In this document: piece by piece, positions 58,039 through 64,000 of the stretch
Layout of the letters: the number at the start of each line of letters is the position of its first letter
Position numbering within the stretch: position 1 is the stretch's first letter
NCBI RefSeq assembly: GCF_000821065.1
Contig: NZ_CDGG01000001.1
Location: 1,364,001-1,428,000 of the forward strand
Length of the DNA stretch: 64,000 nucleotides
DNA from: Oceanobacillus oncorhynchi
GTDB taxonomy: Bacteria; Bacillota; Bacilli; Bacillales; Amphibacillaceae
Direction of reading: 5' to 3'
The notes under the pieces: generated by a model
Database searches by the model: none
Told to the model about the DNA's origin: nothing
Seen by the model: only the letters and a program-made list of their open reading frames with translations
Program-made: the position numbers and the translations under genes

Positions 58039-58731
58039 ATGGAGTTAGAACAATTTATCGGTGATGATTTCGGAGTTATCGTGTTACGTTTGTTTATTGC
58101 TTTGCTGTTATCCGGTTTAATTGGTTTTGAGAGAGAAATTAATAATCATTCAGCCGGGTTTCGTACGCATATACTGGTAGGAGTAGGCTCTTGTTTGATG
58201 ATGATTTTATCGATTTTTGGTTTTATTACATTTATGAATCAATACGATAACATTCAATTTGACCCTGCTCGTATCCCTTCTTATGTAATTAGCGGTATCG
58301 GTTTTCTTGGGGCTGGTACCATTATTGTATATGGAGGAACCATCAAAGGATTAACAACAGCTGCTTCTATATGGGCTGTAGCAGGAATAGGATTAGTGAT
58401 TGGAGCCGGCATGTATAGTGTTGCTATTGTAACGACACTTATTATCCTTATCAGTTTAATATTTTTTAACCGGATGGAGCATTTTTTCCCTCGGTTTACA
58501 ACCAGTAATTTTATTGAATTGATTGCTTCAGAGGAATTTGAAATACATGAAGCTGTAAAATCAGTGGAAAAGAACGGTTTTACGATAAAGCAGGTTGAGA
58601 TAAAGCTGTTAGAAGGTAACAGGCGCAGAATTCATATATGGACAAATATGAAAAAGGATAATAAGTTAATTTATTTATTTGATGAAATATCGAAGCTTCC
58701 GGGAGTGGTTAATATAACAAAGCGAAATTAA
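58039..58731 (+). CDS. MgtC/SapB family membrane protein
   Basis: A 230-residue protein with an N-terminal MgtC domain of four to five helices: LIGFEREINNHSAGFRTHILVG, GIGFLGAGTI and IKGLTTAASIWAVAGIGLVIG (in parts) are family marks. A C-terminal ACT-like cytosolic domain spans residues 155-230. MgtC proteins adjust to low magnesium or phosphate stress; its role in this organism is unknown. The start at 58039 follows AAGGGGGTG. Confidence 0.85.
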   Translation: MELEQFIGDDFGVIVLRLFIALLLSGLIGFEREINNHSAGFRTHILVGVGSCLMMILSIFGFITFMNQYDNIQFDPARIPSYVISGIGFLGAGTIIVYGGTIKGLTTAASIWAVAGIGLVIGAGMYSVAIVTTLIILISLIFFNRMEHFFPRFTTSNFIELIASEEFEIHEAVKSVEKNGFTIKQVEIKLLEGNRRRIHIWTNMKKDNKLIYLFDEISKLPGVVNITKRN

Positions 58732-58809
58732 AACATAAATATTTTCATAGATTTTTATAATTATGTTTTGTTTTTTGGCCTGTTTGTCCAAAATAGAAAT
58801 ATCATCCAT

Positions 58810-58838
58810 TTGCAACTGTGGCAATTTCTTATTATAAT
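58810..58838 (+). promoter_or_regulatory. ctsR operon promoter
   Basis: TTGCAA (58810-58815), 17-nt spacer, TATAAT (58833-58838). Confidence 0.75.
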
Positions 58839-58846
58839 AAAACCAT

Positions 58847-58870
58847 AGTCAAAGTTAGTCAAAGTCAAAA
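58847..58870 (+). promoter_or_regulatory. CtsR operator
   Basis: Tandem heptads AGTCAAA (58847-58853) and AGTCAAA (58857-58863) with a 3-nt spacer, matching the CtsR box RGTCAAANANRGTCAAA. A further GTCAAAA abuts at 58864-58870. Placed just after the -10, so binding would block transcription: autoregulation by the first gene product. Confidence 0.88.
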
Positions 58871-58913
58871 GGAATAATTTATCAAATAAATTATTTGATT
58901 TGAGGTGCGAAGG

Positions 58914-59381
58914 ATGAGTAACATTTCAGATATCATTGAACAATATTTGAAAAAAGTATTACAGTCAGAAGAACAACAAGCGATTGAGATTAAAAGGAGT
59001 GAAATTGCAGATCAGTTTCAATGTGTACCTTCTCAAATAAATTATGTTATTAATACGCGTTTTACCATTGAGAAAGGGTATATCGTAGAAAGTAAACGCG
59101 GCGGTGGCGGCTATATTCGTATTATACGCATACGGCATCAGGATAAATCGGAATTGATTGATGAGATTATTTATTTAATCGGTGATTCGATTCCGCAGCG
59201 TGCTGCTATAGATATTTTAGATCGGCTTTTAGAGGAGGAGCTGATTACAGCACGTGAAGCAAAGCTGATATTGGCAAGTATTGATCGAACAACGTTAGCT
59301 TTTCAATTGCCGCTAAGAGATGAATTGCGTGCACGTATTCTTAAATCTGCATTAACTGCACTCAAGTATCTGAACGATTAA
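58914..59381 (+). CDS. ctsR: transcriptional repressor CtsR
   Basis: A 155-residue repressor of class III heat-shock genes (clpC, clpP, clpE). The N-terminal winged helix includes IADQFQCVPSQINYVINTRF and the glycine-rich wing ESKRGGGGYIRI, the target region of McsB. The helical C-terminal domain mediates dimerisation. The start at 58914 follows GAGGTG; a GTG at 58905 overlaps that site. First gene of ctsR-mcsA-mcsB-clpC. Confidence 0.96.
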   Translation: MSNISDIIEQYLKKVLQSEEQQAIEIKRSEIADQFQCVPSQINYVINTRFTIEKGYIVESKRGGGGYIRIIRIRHQDKSELIDEIIYLIGDSIPQRAAIDILDRLLEEELITAREAKLILASIDRTTLAFQLPLRDELRARILKSALTALKYLND

Positions 59382-59405
59382 TTACCTGAAGGGGGGAGGA
59401 ATCGT

Positions 59406-59966
59406 ATGGAATGCCAAGAATGCCATGAAAGAAAGGCTACCCTGCATTTTAAGCACATTATAAACGGTCAGGAGACGAAAGTGAGCCTTTGTGAAGTATG
59501 TGCAAAGAAAAAAGGTTATTTGACCTATCCGGAGGAAGGATTCTCATTAAATGACCTTTTATCTGGGCTTTTTCAAAAAGATGGAATACCTTTGAACGCT
59601 GCAGGGACAGCAAATTCCAATCAGCCTAAACAGCCGCAGGAGCTGAAATGTTCTTCTTGCGGGAGAACTTTTAGTGAATTTAAAAAAGCAGGGAAATTTG
59701 GATGTGCAAATTGTTATGCGTCCTTTGACTCCAAGGTAGAGCCTATTTTACGGCGTGTGCATGCTGGGAATACCAAACATACTGGCAGGATTCCAAAGCG
59801 TGCCGGGAAGTATATTCAGCAAAAGCAATTAATATCCTCCCACAAAGAGGAATTAAAACAGCTGATTGAAGATGAAGAATTTGAAAAAGCAGCAGTTCTG
59901 CGCGATAAAATCAGAGAGCTGGAAAAAGCGAATCATCAAGATAAGGAAGCGGGTGATAACACGTGA
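59406..59966 (+). CDS. mcsA: McsA, activator of McsB
   Basis: A 186-residue zinc protein with CXXC pairs: CQECHE at the N-terminus, [17 protein letters not shown] and CANCYAS. A C-terminal UVR/coiled-coil segment ([20 protein letters not shown]) follows. It activates the arginine kinase McsB and stabilises CtsR. GGGGGGAGG precedes the ATG. The last 4 nt overlap the mcsB GTG start. Confidence 0.94.
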   Translation: MECQECHERKATLHFKHIINGQETKVSLCEVCAKKKGYLTYPEEGFSLNDLLSGLFQKDGIPLNAAGTANSNQPKQPQELKCSSCGRTFSEFKKAGKFGCANCYASFDSKVEPILRRVHAGNTKHTGRIPKRAGKYIQQKQLISSHKEELKQLIEDEEFEKAAVLRDKIRELEKANHQDKEAGDNT

Positions 59967-61027
59967 CATTAGAATCATTTATCAATGAAGCGATTAGCCC
60001 GTGGATGCTGGAGGACGGTCCGGATAAAGACATTGTAATGAGCAGCCGTGTCCGTCTGGCCCGCAACTTTGCGGATAAATTGTACCCGACATCCGGTAAT
60101 AAGGAAGCGTTGGAAGAGGTACTGCAATTTATAAAGAAAAATTATATAAAGGAAGAGGATACGGAGCAGGATTCACTAACTTTTATACCAATGAAGCAAT
60201 TAAATATGATTGAAAAACTTGTTCTGGTGGAAAAACACTTAATAAGTCCACATTTAATCAAACATAGTGATTATGCTGCAGTGTTATTATCCGAACAGGA
60301 GCAGACCTCCATTATGGTAAATGAAGAGGATCATTTGCGTATTCAGGTGTATTATCCTGGACTTCAGCTGAAAAAAGCTTTAGAGGAAGCGTACTACTTA
60401 GATGATTGGCTGGAGGAAGAAGCCGACTATGCATTTGATGAAACAAAAGGTTATCTGACCAGCTGCCCTACCAATATTGGAACAGGCATGCGGGCTTCGA
60501 TTATGCTGCATTTGCCTGCGCTTGTACTGACAAAGCAAATCAACCGGCTTATTCCTGCAATTAATCAATTGGGACTGGTTGTCAGAGGGATATATGGTGA
60601 AGGCAGTGAGGCAAGAGGGAATATTTTTCAAATATCGAATCAGATTACACTGGGCAAGTCCGAAGAGGATATTGTGGAAGACCTGGAGAGTATTGTTAAT
60701 CAGCTTGTGGAGCACGAACGGATGGCGCGGCAGTATATTTACGAGCAATCTGAGATTAGCTTGGAGGATCGTGTCTTCCGTTCCTATGGCACGTTAAAAA
60801 ATAGCAGAATCATTGATTCGAAGGAGGCTGCTACCTGTATTTCTAATTTGCGTTTGGGAATTGATTTAGGCATAATAGAAAACATTTCCGAGAATATATT
60901 AAATGAACTGATGGTTTTAACACAGCCTGGATTCTTGCAGCACTATGCGAATAAAGCACTTCGTTCAGATGAACGTGATATCCGCAGGGCTTCAATTATT
61001 CGTGAAAGATTAAATTTGAAAAAATAG
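59963..61027 (+). CDS. mcsB: protein arginine kinase McsB
   Basis: A 354-residue phosphagen-kinase-like enzyme that tags proteins with phosphoarginine for ClpCP and inactivates CtsR. Marks: [11 protein letters not shown], the catalytic-loop [25 protein letters not shown], and [11 protein letters not shown] near the end. The start is GTG, overlapping the mcsA stop (GTGA), with GGGTGAT upstream: translational coupling. Confidence 0.95.
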   Translation: MTLESFINEAISPWMLEDGPDKDIVMSSRVRLARNFADKLYPTSGNKEALEEVLQFIKKNYIKEEDTEQDSLTFIPMKQLNMIEKLVLVEKHLISPHLIKHSDYAAVLLSEQEQTSIMVNEEDHLRIQVYYPGLQLKKALEEAYYLDDWLEEEADYAFDETKGYLTSCPTNIGTGMRASIMLHLPALVLTKQINRLIPAINQLGLVVRGIYGEGSEARGNIFQISNQITLGKSEEDIVEDLESIVNQLVEHERMARQYIYEQSEISLEDRVFRSYGTLKNSRIIDSKEAATCISNLRLGIDLGIIENISENILNELMVLTQPGFLQHYANKALRSDERDIRRASIIRERLNLKK

Positions 61028-61040
61028 GAGGAAAAAACAT

Positions 61041-63473
61041 ATGATGTTTGGTCGCTTTACAGAGAGGGCACAAAAGGTATTGGCATTATCTCAAGATGAG
61101 GCCGTACGATTAGGCCATAATAATATTGGAACAGAACATATTCTTCTTGGTTTAGTACGTGAAGGAGAAGGCATAGCTGCCAAGGCATTGCAATCTCTTG
61201 GGTTGGAAGTAGCTAAAATTCAAGAAGAAGTGGAAAAGCTCATTGGTGTCGGCAAGCAGCCTTCTCAATCGATTCATTATACGCCCAGAGCAAAAAAGGT
61301 TGTTGAATTATCTCAGGACGAAGCAAGAAAACTGGGCCACTCCTATGTGGGAACAGAGCATATTCTTTTAGGTTTAATCCGTGAAGGAGAAGGTGTTGCT
61401 GCCCGTGTTTTAAATAATCTTGGTGTGAGCTTAAATAAGGCCCGTCAGCAAGTTCTTCAACTGTTAGGTAGCAATGAGTCTCAGACAGGCCGTCAGGGAC
61501 GTGCAGGACAGCAAACAAACGCAAGCACCCCTACGTTAGATTCTTTAGCCCGCGATTTAACAGTCAGTGCGAAAGAAGGAAAAATTGATCCTGTTATAGG
61601 ACGCTCTAAGGAAATTGAACGTGTAATCCAAGTATTGAGCCGCCGCACCAAAAACAACCCTGTGTTGATTGGGGAGCCTGGTGTCGGAAAGACAGCTGTT
61701 GCAGAAGGACTGGCACAGCAAATCATTGATAATGAAGTACCGGAAACACTACGTGACAAACGTGTGATGACGTTAGATATGGGTACTGTGGTTGCAGGTA
61801 CAAAATATCGCGGTGAGTTTGAGGACCGTTTGAAAAAAGTAATGGAAGAAATCCGTCAATCCGGCAATGTTATTTTATTTATCGATGAACTCCATACGCT
61901 GATCGGAGCCGGGGGAGCAGAAGGTGCAATCGATGCATCAAACATTCTAAAACCGTCGCTTGCCCGCGGTGAACTGCAATGTATCGGCGCAACGACATTA
62001 GATGAATACCGGAAATATATTGAAAAGGATGCTGCGTTAGAGCGTCGTTTCCAGCCAATTCAGGTAGATGAGCCGACCTTGGATGAAACCATTCAAATCT
62101 TGAAAGGTTTAAGAGACCGCTACGAAGCGCATCACCGTGTGACTATTACAGATGAAGCGATTGAAGCAGCAGCATCTCTGTCGGATCGATATATCACAGA
62201 TCGTTTTCTGCCGGATAAGGCAATTGATTTAATCGATGAGGCTGGCTCTAAAGTACGTTTAAATTCTTACACGGTTCCGCCAAATTTAAAAGAATTAGAA
62301 CAAAAGCTGGAAGAAGTAAGGAAAGAAAAAGACGCTGCTGTCCAAAGTCAGGAATTTGAAAAAGCAGCATCCTTGCGGGACTCTGAACAGCGTTACCGTG
62401 AAAAGCTTGAGAAAACAAAGGATGAATGGAAGGAAAAACAAGGACAGACCGATTCGGAAGTAACGATGGAAGATATCGCTGCAGTGGTATCTATCTGGAC
62501 AGGGGTTCCTGTTGCAAAACTGACGAAAGATGAAAGTGACCGCCTGCTGAACATGGAAGAGATTCTTCATGATCGCGTTATTGGTCAATCGGAAGCAGTG
62601 AATGCTGTAGCTAAAGCAATCCGCCGTGCCCGTGCCGGGTTAAAAGATCCTAAACGTCCAATTGGTTCCTTTATATTCCTGGGGCCGACAGGTATCGGAA
62701 AAACAGAGCTTGCCCGCGCCCTTGCTGAAGTCATGTTTGCGGACGAGGATGCGATGATCCGAATCGATATGTCAGAGTATATGGAAAGGCATGCGACGTC
62801 CCGTTTAGTTGGTTCGCCTCCAGGCTATGTTGGCTATGAAGAGGGCGGTCAATTAACCGAACGTGTTCGCCGTAAACCATATTCTGTTGTGCTGTTGGAT
62901 GAAGTAGAAAAAGCACATCCAGAAGTCTTTAATATCCTCTTGCAGGTTCTTGAAGATGGCCGGTTAACAGATTCAAAGGGGAGAGTAGTTGATTTCCGCA
63001 ATACGGTTATTATCATGACCTCTAATGTCGGAGCAAGTGAATTAAGACGTAATAAATATGTCGGTTTTACACTAGACAATGATGAGAAGAGAGAGCATGA
63101 AGATATGAAGTCGAAGGTGATGGACGAATTGAAAAAAGCATTCCGTCCTGAATTCCTAAATCGTATTGATGAGACCATTGTGTTCCACTCCCTGGAGAGA
63201 AAACACATGAAAGATATTGCATCATTAATGCTTAAACAGCTGCAAAAACGCCTGGAAGAGCAAGAGCTGACCCTTTCCCTTACAGATAAGGCAATTGAAA
63301 AAATTGCTAATGAAGGCTTTGATCCAGAATATGGTGCCCGTCCGCTGAGACGCTCTATTCAAAGTAATATCGAGAATTTATTATCAGAAGAGTTGTTAAA
63401 GGGAACCATTCAAAAGGAACAAAAGGTGAAAATAGGGTTGAACAGCAAAGGGGAATTTATTGTCCTTTCTTAA
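61041..63473 (+). CDS. clpC: ClpC ATPase
   Basis: An 810-residue HSP100 unfoldase. The N-domain has two repeats (residues 4-70 and 80-145; [15 protein letters not shown] and [15 protein letters not shown]). The first AAA+ module has [12 protein letters not shown]; the middle coiled coil with a UVR-like motif is at about 415-470. The second AAA+ module has [12 protein letters not shown]. ClpC works with ClpP and McsB-marked substrates. AGGAGG overlaps the mcsB stop. Confidence 0.97.
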   Translation: MMFGRFTERAQKVLALSQDEAVRLGHNNIGTEHILLGLVREGEGIAAKALQSLGLEVAKIQEEVEKLIGVGKQPSQSIHYTPRAKKVVELSQDEARKLGHSYVGTEHILLGLIREGEGVAARVLNNLGVSLNKARQQVLQLLGSNESQTGRQGRAGQQTNASTPTLDSLARDLTVSAKEGKIDPVIGRSKEIERVIQVLSRRTKNNPVLIGEPGVGKTAVAEGLAQQIIDNEVPETLRDKRVMTLDMGTVVAGTKYRGEFEDRLKKVMEEIRQSGNVILFIDELHTLIGAGGAEGAIDASNILKPSLARGELQCIGATTLDEYRKYIEKDAALERRFQPIQVDEPTLDETIQILKGLRDRYEAHHRVTITDEAIEAAASLSDRYITDRFLPDKAIDLIDEAGSKVRLNSYTVPPNLKELEQKLEEVRKEKDAAVQSQEFEKAASLRDSEQRYREKLEKTKDEWKEKQGQTDSEVTMEDIAAVVSIWTGVPVAKLTKDESDRLLNMEEILHDRVIGQSEAVNAVAKAIRRARAGLKDPKRPIGSFIFLGPTGIGKTELARALAEVMFADEDAMIRIDMSEYMERHATSRLVGSPPGYVGYEEGGQLTERVRRKPYSVVLLDEVEKAHPEVFNILLQVLEDGRLTDSKGRVVDFRNTVIIMTSNVGASELRRNKYVGFTLDNDEKREHEDMKSKVMDELKKAFRPEFLNRIDETIVFHSLERKHMKDIASLMLKQLQKRLEEQELTLSLTDKAIEKIANEGFDPEYGARPLRRSIQSNIENLLSEELLKGTIQKEQKVKIGLNSKGEFIVLS

Positions 63474-63489
63474 ACAGGATGTAAGGTAC

Positions 63490-63524
63490 AGAAAGCTAGA
63501 AGAACACGGTTCTTCTAGCTTTCT
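63490..63524 (+). terminator. terminator of the ctsR-clpC operon
   Basis: Perfect 15-bp stem AGAAAGCTAGAAGAA / TTCTTCTAGCTTTCT. Confidence 0.85.
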
Positions 63525-63685
63525 CCATTTCTCAAAAAATGCTTGTGGCATAAGTATGGAAGATTCTTTGTGAATTTGATGCTTTTCTGTAACCTATGAA
63601 AACCAGAAATAGTCTATAATAATAAATAAGGGTGGTTCAAGAGAAGACGCTAGGCTTGAATCTCACTTGAAGGAGGTTAGAAACG

Positions 63686-64000
63686 TTGGCAAAAAGGAAA
63701 ACAAAATTTGTCTGTCAGGAATGTGGATATGAATCGGCTAAGTGGATGGGGAAATGTCCAGCTTGCCATCAATGGAATACGATGGTTGAAGAAATTGAAG
63801 CTGCTTCTGTAAAAGGCAGGACAGGATACACGTCTGGTGCAGCCTCCTCACAAAAACCCGAAAAGATTACCTCCATCGAATCAAAGAAGGAACCCCGTAT
63901 TACGACGAAGATGCGGGAATTTAACCGTGTATTAGGCGGGGGAGTGGTATTAGGGTCACTGGTTTTAATTGGCGGAGATCCGGGTATTGGAAAATCAACA
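63686..64000 (+). CDS. radA: DNA repair protein RadA (partial, runs off the window)
   Basis: The first 105 codons of RadA (Sms). The zinc finger has Cys10, Cys13, Cys24 and Cys27 ([19 protein letters not shown]). The frame continues through [20 protein letters not shown] to a Walker A ending GIGKST at the window edge. RadA is a hexameric helicase for branch migration in recombination. The start is TTG at 63686 with AAGGAGG upstream. It follows clpC as in B. subtilis, but behind a terminator. Confidence 0.93.
   Translation, partial: MAKRKTKFVCQECGYESAKWMGKCPACHQWNTMVEEIEAASVKGRTGYTSGAASSQKPEKITSIESKKEPRITTKMREFNRVLGGGVVLGSLVLIGGDPGIGKST

Overview
The window comes from a low-GC, spore-forming member of the Bacillaceae, most like Oceanobacillus or Virgibacillus. 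The evidence is strong AGGAGG-type ribosome binding sites, many intrinsic terminators, and Bacillus-type genes in a familiar order: lytH, yutC-yutM, yumC/yutJ, yuiB/yuiD, pgi-yugI-yugO, menFDHBE, ytkD-ytl, pckA/metK, ytoA, ytqB, leuS. Spore-related genes (lytH-like endopeptidase, YhcN/YlaJ lipoprotein, YutH) support an endospore former. Most of the window is conserved chromosome; I found no phage, CRISPR array or large foreign island.

Layout. 1-13.9 kb: cell wall endopeptidase, lipoprotein, amidase, HepT-like YutE, a Cys-containing ArsR/SufR-like regulator, HAD phosphatase, PgpA-like YutG, YutH, a 2-hydroxyacid dehydrogenase, then Nfu (YutI), DapF, the IscA-like YutM, ferredoxin/flavodoxin-NADP reductase (YumC) and NDH-2 (YutJ). 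13.9-21.3 kb: YuiD, DeoD, a stand-alone HPr, and a 2-kb segment (PatB-type aminotransferase plus Cu/Zn superoxide dismutase) enclosed by two inverted ISL3-family insertion sequences encoding identical transposases. 21.3-28.2 kb: Pgi, YugI, a potassium channel, a thioredoxin-like protein, an M42 peptidase, an FMN riboswitch with riboflavin transporter RibU, and YteA. 28.3-35.9 kb: menaquinone synthesis, with menA facing menF-menD-menH-menB-menE. 36-41.8 kb: a TM_helix-repeat channel-like protein, small proteins, a Nudix hydrolase and an NMT1/sulfonate-type ABC importer. 41.9-51.8 kb: PckA, a SAM riboswitch with MetK, gamma-carbonic-anhydrase-like YtoA, MnmM/YtqB, a leucine T-box with LeuS, a MITE-like element, a secreted protein and a rhodanese. 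51.9-57.4 kb: a complete rrn operon (16S, tRNA-Ile, tRNA-Ala, 23S, 5S) with tandem promoters. 57.4-64 kb: an ISL3 fossil, MgtC, then ctsR-mcsA-mcsB-clpC and the start of radA.

The most notable observations are structural. (1) The 8-bp flanks of the two ISL3 copies are exchanged: each target duplication is split between the two copies. This is the footprint of an inversion of the 2003-bp patB-sodC segment, and it leaves sodC with only 25 bp between its start codon and the IS. (2) A 309-bp element with 17-bp perfect terminal inverted repeats and a 9-bp target duplication, and with no transposase ORF, lies between leuS and a secreted-protein gene. (3) A dispersed palindromic repeat has copies whose right end coincides with the stop codons of both deoD and menA. 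(4) A decayed ISL3 copy sits beside the rrn operon. Candidate regulatory sites (CcpN-like at pckA, cre-like at ptsH, Fur-like at yutI, CtsR at ctsR) were read directly from the sequence. I found no clearly new multi-gene system.
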